Part shown: in pieces, positions 8,766-17,950 of the stretch
Numbering within the stretch: the stretch's first letter is position 1
How the letters are laid out: every line of letters begins with the position of its first letter
DNA from: JBBPYR01 sp038199755
GTDB taxonomy: Bacteria; Chloroflexota; Ktedonobacteria; Ktedonobacterales; Ktedonobacteraceae
Direction of reading: 5' to 3'
Assembly (NCBI GenBank): GCA_038199755.1
Contig: JBBPYR010000107.1
Location: 1-48,155 of the forward strand
Length of the DNA stretch: 48,155 nucleotides
The notes under the pieces: model-generated
Databases searched by the model: none
Told to the model about the DNA's origin: nothing
Seen by the model: the letters and a program-made list of their open reading frames with translations, nothing else
Program-made: the position numbers and the translations under genes

Positions 8766-11571
8766 AGTCACTCTCGTCTCGCTCTTCTATTGCTTTTACT
8801 GGCCCATCAACACTCGGAAGATAGAAGCTAAATGTCGAGCCTTCGTTTGGTATGCTACTCTCAAGCCAGAGTTGCCCACTCATCGCTTCTACGTAACGGC
8901 GACAAATAAAGAGACCCAGGCCGGTGCCGCGTACAGGCGTGGTCAGCGAACGCGGTGCCCGCACAAATTTCTCAAAGATTTTTTTCTGATCCTCCGGTGG
9001 AATGCCATCCCCACGGTCACGCACACGAATCAGAATGACGCTCTTATATTCATCATCCGCACTATCATGATGCTTTTCCTCTTCTGGTAGCAACTGCATC
9101 ACATCGCCTAGCAGCATCTCAGTCGCGGTAAGCGTGATCTCGCTCGTCCCTGGTGCATACTTGGCCGCGTTATCAAGCAGATTGGTGATAACCTGCCGTA
9201 TGCGCAAGGGATCCGCAATCACCCAGAGCGTTTGCTCGACGTGTAGCGTGATTTGCTGCTCAATATTAACGCTGAGCATGTTTGCCGCGATCTCCGCCGC
9301 CCATGCAACTTGTACTGGAGCAAGACTGAGATCAAGCTTCTTATCGAGTGCTCCCATTTTTGCCGCCTCGGTCATGCTCGTCACTAGATCGGTAAGTTGT
9401 TGTGCGGATGTCTCGATCTTGCTGGCAAAGCGCAACACCTGCTTGGCCGTAATGCGCTCGCTCTGCTTCTTAAGTAGCGATGCATAACCTAGAATGCCGC
9501 TGAGTGGTGTACGTAACTCATGTGAGGCGGTTACTAAGAATTCGTCTTTGAGCATATTCATACGTTGCAATTCCGCCGTTGCCTCCTCGCGCTGCTCGAA
9601 GAGTTGTGCGTTGCGAATGGCACTTGCTGCCTGAGCACATATTGCCAGCAGCATGCCCACCTCGCGTGGCTGGAAGTAGCGCGCCTCTCTTGGCGTATGG
9701 ACGGCCAGCATGCCAAAGAGATCATCCTGATAGGAGACGGGGATCAAAATCATCTGTTCGATACCCGTCATTTGCAGAAAGATCATGCCGCCTTCGTTCG
9801 TCTGGCTCGCAAGCTCTGCCAGATCAGTGGCATTCAAATAAATAAAGCCTTCTTCTTGCACCCGCTTTTCTAGAAACGTACCTTGAAACGGGAAACGAAC
9901 TTGCTCTAAGAGATCGTTGTGTTTTTTACGGAGCGGCGTTTTTGCGGAGATCGAGGAGCCATCGTCCCAGTTATTTTTGCCGGGGGGGGCATACATGGCC
10001 TTGGCAACCAATTCTTCTTGCTTTGCCGTCAATTGGAAAAAGACACAGATTTCCGCCTGCACCAGTTGGGCGACGGTATGCACAAAGGTGTTGAGCAGTT
10101 CATTGAGATCAAGCATGGAACTAAGTGCCTGTAGCGTGTTGTTGAGGGCTGCCAATTCATATTCGCGCTGCTGAAGCTTGGCGTTTTTCTCGGTTAACTG
10201 CTCCTGGCTTTCGCGCAACTTAATGTTATTCTGCACGAGTTGTTGTTCACGCGATTCCGCATCATTCAGTGAACGCCGGTCACGCCGATACAATTTCTCG
10301 TTTTCGATGCTCACGGTGACGATCTGCACCATCGTCTCCAACAATTGTATTTCTACAGGATAATACACACTCTTCCGCATACTTGTAATGCAAATGGCTC
10401 CCGCTGCACGTTTGAACATCTTCATCGGCAAAAGCAAAAATGAGGCGGCATTTCTTTGATCACCCCAATTCCCGCTGAGAAGTTCTTTATATTGCTCGCA
10501 TTTTTCTTCGTCGTTGGCGGGCGAAAACTGGAGGGGTTGCACGGCTTGCGTCACTTGCCACCACATGGGTCGCTCCTCCTCCTTATTCCCCAGTTGCTGA
10601 TCCATGATTACGTCAATACGCTTACCTTCGCGCACGACAAATACATCGTAGATGTTATGGTAATCACGATCATACAGCGTGAGCAAAAAGGAGGAAATAT
10701 CAACGACACGCGACACAAATTCATATACTTTCTCAAAGAGCAATACTAGGTTGACACTGGTGGGAAAAGTTGCACTGATCTCCTGGAGTCCACGCAGATA
10801 TTCTTGTGTCTGCCGCTGTCTGCGCCGCTGTTCTGCGTTTTGCAGGTGCAACGCGATCCGCTCTACCGCGAAGAGTGCCTCGCCCCGCATGCGCGGAAGA
10901 AAGCCCTGCCCTATGCCTGGGACAAGTTGGTAGAGCACCACCACGCCGAGAATGGCTCCCAACTGTTTTTGCTCTTGTGTCGCATCCTCTAGCGATAGTT
11001 CGCGGATTGGCACCGCCAGATATGCCGTAGGGATGATGTCGGTTTGGTAAGGCATCTGTTCGCCGTGAAAAAATGCATCGAGGTACTCGTCATGACGTAT
11101 GGCAACGGCATCATTGCGTTGCCAAGTATACCCGATCAAATCATGATTCCTCGGATAACTATTGCCGATGGCGAATTGCGTGCTTTGCACTGGGCTAATG
11201 TCTTCTATCTCTTCTGCTGGTGGTTGCGCTGATAATGCGCCCGTACGCACACGCCCTGAATTGGGGCGTGTCAATGAAAACGACGAAGGTGGTGCAACAG
11301 GTAAAGAACCACTATCGTTCTCTAAGCGCACTGTTTTACGCGCTTTGATGCCACCCGCACCAAGTGTTGCCTGTGTTCCACTTATGCGTACATGGACCTG
11401 TATTTTCATCTGATTCAGTGCGGCATCATACAACGCAACGCATGCCCCTTGCGCCGAAAACTGAATCATCAAATGCTTTAGTTGCTGCCTGAGCATCGGT
11501 ATAAGAGAAGATGTATCAATAGGTACATCGGATTCTGCTTCTGGCTGTTCCCCCCATGTAGCGGTATACAT
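8758..11571 (-). CDS. GAF-domain sensor histidine kinase
   Basis: About 937 residues, cytosolic. The N-terminal 240 residues look like a divergent GAF module, a second GAF-like region spans about 255-410, a coiled coil follows (about 425-470, rich in Glu/Gln), and a clear GAF lies at about 475-650. The phosphoacceptor is His684 in TASHELRTPLSG. The ATPase domain has N-box TNLLDNAAKYAPG, G1 VRDRGDGIP, F-box IFEKFVRAP and G2 GTGLGLFI. The start is ATG 11571, six bases after GAGGAG. The downstream receiver gene overlaps its end. It is probably a cytoplasmic sensor of a small molecule or redox state; the signal is not evident. Confidence 0.9.
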   Translation of the reverse strand: MYTATWGEQPEAESDVPIDTSSLIPMLRQQLKHLMIQFSAQGACVALYDAALNQMKIQVHVRISGTQATLGAGGIKARKTVRLENDSGSLPVAPPSSFSLTRPNSGRVRTGALSAQPPAEEIEDISPVQSTQFAIGNSYPRNHDLIGYTWQRNDAVAIRHDEYLDAFFHGEQMPYQTDIIPTAYLAVPIRELSLEDATQEQKQLGAILGVVVLYQLVPGIGQGFLPRMRGEALFAVERIALHLQNAEQRRRQRQTQEYLRGLQEISATFPTSVNLVLLFEKVYEFVSRVVDISSFLLTLYDRDYHNIYDVFVVREGKRIDVIMDQQLGNKEEERPMWWQVTQAVQPLQFSPANDEEKCEQYKELLSGNWGDQRNAASFLLLPMKMFKRAAGAICITSMRKSVYYPVEIQLLETMVQIVTVSIENEKLYRRDRRSLNDAESREQQLVQNNIKLRESQEQLTEKNAKLQQREYELAALNNTLQALSSMLDLNELLNTFVHTVAQLVQAEICVFFQLTAKQEELVAKAMYAPPGKNNWDDGSSISAKTPLRKKHNDLLEQVRFPFQGTFLEKRVQEEGFIYLNATDLAELASQTNEGGMIFLQMTGIEQMILIPVSYQDDLFGMLAVHTPREARYFQPREVGMLLAICAQAASAIRNAQLFEQREEATAELQRMNMLKDEFLVTASHELRTPLSGILGYASLLKKQSERITAKQVLRFASKIETSAQQLTDLVTSMTEAAKMGALDKKLDLSLAPVQVAWAAEIAANMLSVNIEQQITLHVEQTLWVIADPLRIRQVITNLLDNAAKYAPGTSEITLTATEMLLGDVMQLLPEEEKHHDSADDEYKSVILIRVRDRGDGIPPEDQKKIFEKFVRAPRSLTTPVRGTGLGLFICRRYVEAMSGQLWLESSIPNEGSTFSFYLPSVDGPVKAIEERDESDYE

Positions 11572-11927
11572 CAACTGCTCCTCGTGTTTCTAGCCCAAGA
11601 CTGTAGAGAGTGCATGAAAATTGCCAGGCAATGAAGGTGTTCGTGGCTATGAACTTACTTGGTGCATATGGCACACATCACACATCAAACACATGACATA
11701 CATATACACATATTTATGCACATAAGAACAACTATATACACGGTAGCATATCATACGACTCAACCGTTAGCAACCCTTTTGGGCTATCCAGAGTTGCCAT
11801 CTTACGCTACCGAGGAAATAGCCCTGGAAATATATTGTCCCTGCCATGTGCTAAGATATACAATAGGCTCACAAGAAGAAATGGACAGATCAAGGCGATT
11901 ATTTGACAGGTATAGGAGATTGTGACA
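11572..11927. other. Divergent promoter region (kinase / enolase)
   Basis: 356 bp between divergent genes. A promoter candidate for enolase is TTGTCC (11835-11840), 16 bases, TATACA (11857-11862), about 65 bases before the start. The middle (about 11660-11760) is a CA/TA-rich stretch with no believable gene. Confidence 0.4.
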
Positions 11928-13253
11928 ATGGCGAACAATATAGGCGATAGCATGACTATTGAAGAGGTCTCAGCGCGCGAAATTTTAGACTCGCGCGGCA
12001 ACCCCACCATTGAGGTAGAGGTACTCTTAATCGGTGGCGCACGTGGTATCGCGGCTGTTCCCTCTGGTGCTTCGACAGGCGCACATGAAGCGGTTGAATT
12101 GCGCGATGGCGACAAAAAACGCTATGGAGGCAAGGGTGTGCTTAATGCCGTTGCCAACGTGAATGATCTGATAAGTGATGCCCTGGTCGGCCTCAACGCT
12201 AGTGACCAGATCATGCTCGATGATGTCATGATCTCGCTGGACGGCACGCCCAACAAAGCGAAACTTGGCGCGAATGCCATTCTCGGCGTCTCGCTGGCAG
12301 CAGCAAAAGCGGCAGCGAACGCCCAAAGCCAGCCCCTCTACCGCTATCTTGGTGGCGTATCTGCCCGCACCTTGCCCGTGCCCATGATGAATATTTTAAA
12401 TGGCGGCAAGCACGCGGATAACTCCACCGACATGCAAGAATACATGATTCTTCCCGTCGGTGCTACAAGCTTTCGTGACGCGCTCCGTATGGGCTCCGAG
12501 GTGTATCAAGGTCTTAAGAAGGTCCTGCATGGCCGTAAGCTGAACACGAATGTTGGTGACGAAGGCGGCTTCGCTCCCTCGCTCGGCTCAAACCGTGAAG
12601 CTCTAGAAATCATCGTCTCCGCGATTGATGCCGCAGGCTATAAGCCGGGCGTCGATATATTCCTGGGCATGGACCCGGCCTCAACCGAGTTTTATCATGA
12701 TGGCAAATACGAACTGGCACGCGAAGGACGCACGCTGACCTCGGAAGAGATGATCGCACTCTATGAAAAGTGGATCGGCGAATATCCCATCATCACGCTT
12801 GAGGATGGCCTGGCAGAAGACGATTGGGAAGGTTGGGCACTACTCCGTCAACGCCTGGGCAACCGCATACAGTTAGTCGGTGACGATCTCTTTGTCACCA
12901 ACACCAAACGGCTCCTGCGCGGTATTCAAGAGCAGTCCGCAAACTCGATTTTGGTGAAACTCAATCAAATCGGTACGCTCACCGAAACACTGGAAGCCAT
13001 CGAAATGGCCAAACGAGCAGCCTTCACTGCTGTTGTCTCGCATCGTTCTGGCGAGACCGAGGACACCACCATCGCCGATCTCGTCGTTGCCACCAATGCA
13101 GGCCAGATCAAAACAGGCGCCCCAGCACGCAGCGAACGTGTCGCCAAGTACAACCGCCTGCTCGTCATCGAAGATGAACTGGGGCAGGAAACCGCACGCT
13201 ACGCTGGTTACAGTGCCTTCTATAATGTCCCTAGCCTATACGCGAAAGCCTAG
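11928..13253 (+). CDS. eno: Enolase
   Basis: Phosphopyruvate hydratase, the glycolytic conversion of 2-phosphoglycerate to phosphoenolpyruvate. The N-terminal domain opens with the standard AREILDSRGNPTIEVEV. Catalytic and magnesium-binding landmarks are in order: SGASTGAHEA, GANAILGVSLA, MNILNGGKHADN, VGDEGGFAP, LEDGLAEDDWEGW, VGDDLFVTN, the catalytic Lys in SILVKLNQIGTLTE, and SHRSGETEDT. Length (441 aa) is normal. ATG 11928 is chosen because GGAGA sits nine bases upstream; GTG 11922 is too close to it. A long perfect hairpin follows the stop. It is a core housekeeping gene with neighbours unrelated to glycolysis. Confidence 0.97.
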   Translation: MANNIGDSMTIEEVSAREILDSRGNPTIEVEVLLIGGARGIAAVPSGASTGAHEAVELRDGDKKRYGGKGVLNAVANVNDLISDALVGLNASDQIMLDDVMISLDGTPNKAKLGANAILGVSLAAAKAAANAQSQPLYRYLGGVSARTLPVPMMNILNGGKHADNSTDMQEYMILPVGATSFRDALRMGSEVYQGLKKVLHGRKLNTNVGDEGGFAPSLGSNREALEIIVSAIDAAGYKPGVDIFLGMDPASTEFYHDGKYELAREGRTLTSEEMIALYEKWIGEYPIITLEDGLAEDDWEGWALLRQRLGNRIQLVGDDLFVTNTKRLLRGIQEQSANSILVKLNQIGTLTETLEAIEMAKRAAFTAVVSHRSGETEDTTIADLVVATNAGQIKTGAPARSERVAKYNRLLVIEDELGQETARYAGYSAFYNVPSLYAKA

Positions 13254-13261
13254 CATCATAT

Positions 13262-13326
13262 ACATTAGGATAGTATTTACTGCAATGCCGCCATCGGCGG
13301 CATTGCAGTAAATACTATCCTAATGT
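13262..13326 (+). terminator. Long perfect hairpin after eno
   Basis: Arms of 31 bp (13262-13292 and 13296-13326) pair without mismatch around a 3-base loop, with GC-rich GCCGCC/GGCGGC at the tip. It begins nine bases after the enolase stop. There is no T-tract, so it may be an RNA 3'-end stabiliser or an inserted palindrome rather than an intrinsic terminator. Confidence 0.65.
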
Positions 13327-13460
13327 GCGAGCCATCGCAGGTGGCGAGCAGTCAGAAAATCATCACAATAGGTTTTGTGGGCACACATACGCTATACTAT
13401 GATATAACTATAATATTTTGCCCCTCTGCATGAAAAAGGGGTAAAGAGAGGTTTTATGTT

Positions 13461-14357
13461 ATGGCAAGCAATACATCTGATATCGTCAACACAGCGGAGC
13501 GACATACCGCGCATGCTGTCCACTACGAATTAAGTTATATCTTGCAAGGCGCGGAACATGGCACCAATAACGCCATCGTATTACTGCACGACTTTCCTGC
13601 TGGAGCCTTCTCCTGGGATGCAATTCTGCCGCAACTGGCCTCGCTTGGACGTGCGGTCTTTGCTATTGATATGCTCGGGTATGGACTCTCAGAGCACCCA
13701 TGGCCTGCTGACACCTCAATCTGGGGACAGGCAGACGTCATGAGCTTCCTCATCCAACAACTGAATCTTACCAACATCGTACTCGTAGGTCACGGCATCG
13801 GTGGCGGTGTTGCCCAGGTATTGGCAACACGCTTGATACGTGATCGCGTGGCGGCCCTCGTCTTGATTGACTCTATCGCCTATCTACACGCCTTCGCGGA
13901 AAACTGGCCGCTTACCGACATGGCAAAACATCAGGATTTTGACGCTCCCAAGCATACCGAACTTGACGACCTGATAAAAAATCTACGCGAGACCCTGCCT
14001 AACGGCTCGGCAAATCCTGATCGCTTACAAGATGACAACTTCATCAAGAACTACATCGATCCCTGGAACAGCGAAGTGGGCAAAGAGGTGCTTTTCCAGC
14101 ATGTGCGCCTGATGATTCCCAACTACATCAACTCAATCTCATCCGACCTGGGCAAGCTTGAAAAACCCACGCTGCTCATCTGGGGTGAAAATGATCAGCA
14201 AATGCCTTTGAAATATGCCAAACGCATGCATCACGAGATGGCACATTCCACCCTTGTGACAGTACCTGACGCCGGACACATGATCCTGTTCGATGCCCCT
14301 AATGCCGTCGCCAGTGCGCTCAGCGATTTCATCGGCAGACCCCGCATCCCTCATTAA
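13461..14357 (+). CDS. Alpha/beta hydrolase-fold protein with Gly at the nucleophile site
   Basis: 298-residue alpha/beta hydrolase. Recognisable parts are the oxyanion-side motif VLLHDFPAGAFSWD, FAIDMLGYGLSEHP, the nucleophile elbow, the cap domain (about 155-215), the acid strand PTLLIWGENDQQMP and the His loop VPDAGHMILFDAP. The elbow reads VGHGIGGG: the expected Ser (or Asp in dehalogenases) of G-x-Nuc-x-G is Gly, encoded cleanly as GGC. Acid and His are retained. It may be non-hydrolytic (a binding protein or lyase-like member) or use a displaced residue. It has its own ribosome binding site (AGAGAGG) and is flanked by hairpins. Confidence 0.85.
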   Translation: MASNTSDIVNTAERHTAHAVHYELSYILQGAEHGTNNAIVLLHDFPAGAFSWDAILPQLASLGRAVFAIDMLGYGLSEHPWPADTSIWGQADVMSFLIQQLNLTNIVLVGHGIGGGVAQVLATRLIRDRVAALVLIDSIAYLHAFAENWPLTDMAKHQDFDAPKHTELDDLIKNLRETLPNGSANPDRLQDDNFIKNYIDPWNSEVGKEVLFQHVRLMIPNYINSISSDLGKLEKPTLLIWGENDQQMPLKYAKRMHHEMAHSTLVTVPDAGHMILFDAPNAVASALSDFIGRPRIPH

Positions 14358-14362
14358 AATAC

Positions 14363-14446
14363 GCATCGTAGGTAAGCACAAAAATATGGCACGACCACAT
14401 CATTCATGATGTGGTCGTGCCATATTTTTGTGCTTACCTACGATGC
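14363..14446. terminator. 41-bp perfect hairpin between convergent genes
   Basis: Arms 14363-14403 and 14406-14446 pair perfectly around a 2-base loop, the longest palindrome in the window. It lies six bases after the hydrolase stop and contains the TAG stop (14438-14440) and last codons of the small minus-strand gene. It presumably ends transcripts from both sides. Confidence 0.7.
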
Positions 14447-14650
14447 CTTTTTCCTACGATGATTTGGTTGTAAAGTGACAGGAGCTTGTGGCTCTTGCTG
14501 CTCGGTACAGCGGTTATATTCTTCCATTGCCAGCACATACGCGCTATACATGCGTTCGAGTACCGGCACTGCCGCCCCTTGCTGCTCCGCCATCACCAGC
14601 TCGTACCATTTTTGCTGCATACGCTTTTCCGCGTAGTTAAGCTGTGTCAT
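14438..14650 (-). CDS. Small hypothetical protein, 70 aa
   Basis: Not recognised. A highly helical, charged protein (MTQLNYAEKRMQQKWYELVMAEQQ, then LERMYSAYVLAMEEYNRC) with a Gln/Pro linker and a basic tail (NHRRKKAS). It starts 12 bases after the stop of the intron-split recombination gene and so lies in the same transcript; a role alongside that protein is likely. Its last codons and stop are built from one arm of a long palindrome. Confidence 0.6.
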   Translation of the reverse strand: MTQLNYAEKRMQQKWYELVMAEQQGAAVPVLERMYSAYVLAMEEYNRCTEQQEPQAPVTLQPNHRRKKAS

Positions 14651-14662
14651 CGCGTCTCTTTC

Positions 14663-15245
14663 TCAGGAAGCCTTTTTGCTCTGCCTGGACTCCTTATACT
14701 CAGTCGTCAACTGTTGAATCAGCTTTTTCGCATTCAGGTAGCTAATCGCAGCCACATTCTCTGGCTCGGCCTTGCCGAGGTGTTCACACAACTTACGAAT
14801 GCTTGATACCTGCTGCTCCGTCGCTAATTCCTCATCCGCACTGTCCACGACCCGTGGCGTCTGCACAGGTTGGGTGGCGTACCCATTCGCGCCATTGCCA
14901 TTCGCATATCCATTGCTACCAATCGCCACCGGGCGCACACCAGCCGCAGGGGTATTGCCATTGCTATATCCGTTGCTCGCCGGTGCTGGTTGACGCTCAA
15001 CAGGACTGTCTACGATACGATGCTCCTCATTGAACTCTGGGGCAAACTGTGTGCCATAGCCTAATGCAGCCAATGCACGCCCAATCGCGCCCGTCTCGGC
15101 CTTCTCAATGTAGTCTGGGAAATTGGCCGCATTCTCTGATTTGGTACCCGTTGCTCTGCCGCCATTTCCATCGGTGACGATAGCTTTAAAGCGAGCATAA
15201 CCCTTCGCTTGTTTTACGACTTTTTCGCTACGGCGTTTTTCGTTG
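14663..15245 (-). CDS. Exon 2 of intron-split Rad52/ERF-like recombination protein
   Basis: 3' exon of a gene whose 5' exon is 17682-17920. After removal of the intron the frame continues V-W-N-N-E-K-R-R and gives 273 residues in all. This exon supplies the rest of the core, YARFKAIVTDGNGG, GTKSEN, DYIEKAETGAIGRALAALGY, a pattern I associate with phage- and plasmid-type single-strand annealing (Rad52/Sak/ERF-like) proteins. An Asn/Gly-rich linker (about residues 185-230) and a small C-terminal helical domain (TEQQVSSIRKLCEHLG) follow. It probably binds single-stranded DNA in recombination or repair. Family assignment is by pattern only and is less certain than the split itself. Confidence 0.75.
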
Positions 15246-15300
15246 GTAGGGTAGGAAGCCGACGAGTTACCTTGCGGCACTTTTCCGACTCCCCCCCTCC

Positions 15301-15334
15301 GAACCGTGCATGCAACTTTCATTGCACACGGCTC
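15301..15334 (-). ncRNA. Group II intron domain V
   Basis: The 34-nt catalytic hairpin starts GAGCCGTGTGC, has the GAAA-type tip (AATGAAAGTT) and closes with GCACGGTTC. It carries the catalytic AGC triad near its 5' end. The stop codon of the intron-encoded protein (15319-15321) lies inside it. Confidence 0.93.
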
Positions 15335-17136
15335 TCTGGCTCTGTCTTATCCGTGAAGTTGACTTTCTTTCGTGCCATAGGTTTTCCTGCGTGGAGTTTC
15401 ATATGACACGTTCGGCATAGAATTAATGTCTTACGGTTTCGTAAGGCCATCTTCTTGACCCACTCTGGTTTTTCACGTCCAGTGTATTTGTTGAGGTCTT
15501 TCATGGCTCGTATGTGATGTACTTCTACCTGTTCGTTGCTTCCGCATTGTTCACAGATGTGGGCTAACATTCTTTTTACGAGTTCTGTGTGTCCTCCCCA
15601 TTGCGTTTGTGGGTTATCGTTTAGGATTGCCCTTTCCCTTCTTCTTAAGGGTATGCCTCCCCATTGTGCTACCAGTGGTTTCTTTCCTTCTCGTTCTATC
15701 GTGATTTGCATTCCCTTGTAAGGTCTGCCTTCCACGGTGAGGACGGTGTTGTATTTCTTTCTCACTTTGGATGCATTCGTTTTCAATTTGGCTGCTAGCG
15801 TCATTGTTAGCGAGTGGTCCATTATCCATTTCAGCTTGCTTAGTTCTGCTATGTTGTGAGCTAACTGGTAGTATTCGACGATGCCGCGATATTCTGATTG
15901 GTATGCACTCATTATTGAGAATTCATTCTCATTGAGCATTTCCGTTCGGTGTTTCACTTTACCGTCTTTTAGGTATTTTTGGCATTTTTCCTCTATGACG
16001 CTCTTTGGTACTCTTAGTGAAATCTGGCTGTTCACACTTCTTCGATGTTTGTAATCGTGCTTGGTGTTACTTTGCATGACACAGATTTCGTATCCGAGAA
16101 ACCTTGCTGTTTCTGACCTTGCATTGGTTATCAGGGTCTTTGTTTTGGAGAGTTCTAGCTTCAATTCCTGTTGCAGGAATGCTCCAATTTTCTGCTTGAT
16201 TTCTTCGGCTTCTTCTTTTGGTCCTGCGAACCCTAGTAAGAAGTCGTCGGCATATCTAACGTACCGCAGTCGCCTGAAGTTAGGGTCTTTGGTGTTAAGG
16301 GAAGGGAGTTTTTGGCCTTGTTGTCTTAACCTTTTTGCTTCCTTTTGATCTTTTGATCTTCGGGATTGTTGCATGAGGTTTCGATACTGCCTGTTATTTT
16401 CCCTTCCTTTCCCCTTTGTGTATTCTGGTATGAGTGTGTTTTCCACATATTTGTCTAGTTTGTCTAGATATATGTTTGAGAGGATTGGGCTGATTATTCC
16501 ACCTTGTGGGCTTCCACTTAGTGTCGCATTCAGTTTCCAGTTTTCCATATACCCTGCTTTTAGTAGTTCTTCAATCAGATGGAGAAACCTTCCATCTTGG
16601 ATTTTCTCCTTTATTGTTTCGATCATCACTGTATGATTCAGGTTGTCGAAGCATTTGGAGATGTCTCCTTCGATGAACCAAATGGTACCGGGCCACGTTT
16701 GTTGGATTTCCTTGAGTGCCGTGTGGCACCCTCTTTCTGGTCTGAAACCGTGTGAATGATTGCTAAATTGTGGCTCGTAGTAAGCTTCCATTATCTGTCG
16801 GATTACTTCTTGCATCAATTTATCTGACCATGTTGGCATGCCTAACGGGCGTTGTTTTCCGTCTTTCTTCGGAATGTATACTCGTCTCACTGGTTTCCAT
16901 TTGTAACGTTCTAACTTGACAGTTTCGATGATCGTGTGAATTTTATCCAGTGACATGCCATCTACGGTTTCTGCCGTTGTTCCTGGTGTCATTGCACCAT
17001 AGTTTCGGTAAATCTTCCCATACGCTTTCAGATACATTTCAGGGTCAAGCAAGTGTTTGTACACATCTCTTGCCAGTGGCAATCCCTTTTTGCCTCTTTC
17101 ACGGATGAGTTCTAGGTATATGTTGGCTTCTTGCAT
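15319..17136 (-). CDS. ltrA: Group II intron reverse transcriptase/maturase (with HNH endonuclease)
   Basis: 605-residue intron-encoded protein that helps its intron splice and drives retrohoming into DNA. RT domain: PKKDGKQRPLGMPTWSDKLMQ, FIEGDISKCFDNLNH, SGSPQGGIISPILSNIYLD, and the active site VRYADDFLLGF. The maturase (X) domain follows (about 370-480). The C-terminus is an HNH nuclease: CEQCGS, VHHIRAM, then LILCRTCHMKLHAG, with all Cys and His present. Length is typical and no stop or frameshift is seen. The ATG at 17136 lies about 545 nt into the intron, as expected for a domain IV ORF. The last codons extend into domain V. Confidence 0.96.
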   Translation of the reverse strand: MQEANIYLELIRERGKKGLPLARDVYKHLLDPEMYLKAYGKIYRNYGAMTPGTTAETVDGMSLDKIHTIIETVKLERYKWKPVRRVYIPKKDGKQRPLGMPTWSDKLMQEVIRQIMEAYYEPQFSNHSHGFRPERGCHTALKEIQQTWPGTIWFIEGDISKCFDNLNHTVMIETIKEKIQDGRFLHLIEELLKAGYMENWKLNATLSGSPQGGIISPILSNIYLDKLDKYVENTLIPEYTKGKGRENNRQYRNLMQQSRRSKDQKEAKRLRQQGQKLPSLNTKDPNFRRLRYVRYADDFLLGFAGPKEEAEEIKQKIGAFLQQELKLELSKTKTLITNARSETARFLGYEICVMQSNTKHDYKHRRSVNSQISLRVPKSVIEEKCQKYLKDGKVKHRTEMLNENEFSIMSAYQSEYRGIVEYYQLAHNIAELSKLKWIMDHSLTMTLAAKLKTNASKVRKKYNTVLTVEGRPYKGMQITIEREGKKPLVAQWGGIPLRRRERAILNDNPQTQWGGHTELVKRMLAHICEQCGSNEQVEVHHIRAMKDLNKYTGREKPEWVKKMALRNRKTLILCRTCHMKLHAGKPMARKKVNFTDKTEPESRVQ

Positions 17137-17681
17137 TTCGCTACCTTCCTATCCTGAACTCGACTTTACCTACCCTGCTTTCCTGTGTCAGGGGAAAGCT
17201 CTGGCCCCTCTTCAAGGGCTGCCCCTTCGCCATGTGAACAGCTTTCCTGTCCTCGGACTACTATGGGGGTTCCGTTGCCGTAGGACTCGCGTCCCGTAGG
17301 CAATCCCGCATTTACCTGCATTAGACGTTAAGTACGGTTAGGCTCCCGTTCGTTCTTTGACCATCTCATTGTTGGTCGCTCTCTGTGGAGAACATTTTCA
17401 CATCCCTGGAACATTGATGTGTATCTACAGAGTCATCGCTTCAGATAGGCTGCGATGGGCAATTCGTGTACCGCGTAGAACTTGGGTTCAACAAACTCAG
17501 TTTGGCCATACGTACAGGACTCTCGGAACTCGATCTTACCTACCTTCTGATTTTCCCGATTTAATGCCATGCTAGTTTCCTCTTTGGGTTTCCCCTCTAA
17601 GTAAGGCATTGTCCTAGAGGTTTTTCGTTCTCAACCTCTCTTCCCTTGGGGAAGTATCTAATGCAAACCTATGCGGCGCAC

Positions 17682-17920
17682 TTCCACACGAAAGCCTCCG
17701 CCTCTACCTCACGATCAAGATCCACCTCAATCTCTTCGGTGTCGATGGTGCCATGTGGACATTGATCTCTAAACCAGACGAGCCGCCATTGCACAGGCAG
17801 ATAGTCCTTGCTACCCTCGCGGCTCTTGAGTTGCATCACGTGTTCGTTCGGATTGAAAGCGCGGGTTCGCTGTGTTTGCTGCTCTTCACGAACCTGCTCT
17901 GTGCTCTGGTCACTCATCAT
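17682..17920 (-). CDS. Exon 1 of intron-split Rad52/ERF-like recombination protein
   Basis: 5' exon, about 79 codons plus two bases (AA) completed by exon 2 to an Asn codon. It has a Gln/Glu-rich leader and then NPNEHVMQLKSREGSKDYLPVQWRLVWFRDQCP and IDTEEIEVD, the opening strand-and-helix part of the annealing-protein core. ATG 17920 is followed at once by ATG 17917; AAGGAG upstream fits the second better. Without splicing, translation ends after KCAA, eight bases or so inside the intron. It sits 30 bases behind a consensus promoter with an SOS-type box, which fits a DNA-repair or prophage-derived role. Confidence 0.78.
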
Positions 17921-17950
17921 TTTGCTCCTTTTTAGAAATTTTGTTCTATC

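Larger units (their letters stand above)
15246..17681 (-). mobile_element. Complete group II intron
   Basis: 2436-nt retroelement. The 5' end has the consensus GTGCG (GTGCGCCGCATAGG from 17681 down). The 3' end follows an intact domain V (15301-15334) and a domain VI-like stem (15247-15300), ending CCTAC at 15246. A full-length reverse transcriptase gene sits in domain IV. Removing exactly this interval joins the two flanking half-frames in phase (AA|C codon). TGTGGA on the plus strand at 17384-17389 marks a candidate EBS1 able to pair with the last six or seven bases of exon 1, except the final one. Boundaries rest on the frame match and consensus ends. Confidence 0.93.

Noticed and set aside
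11659..11925. Open frame of 88 codons on the plus strand
   Set aside because: It is a His/Ile/Thr-rich translation of a CA/TA repeat-like stretch in a divergent promoter region, with no ribosome binding site.
15246..15322. Start of the recombination exon 2 at an ATG at 15322
   Set aside because: This ATG and the first 25 codons lie inside intron domains V and VI; the real N-terminus is the spliced exon 1.
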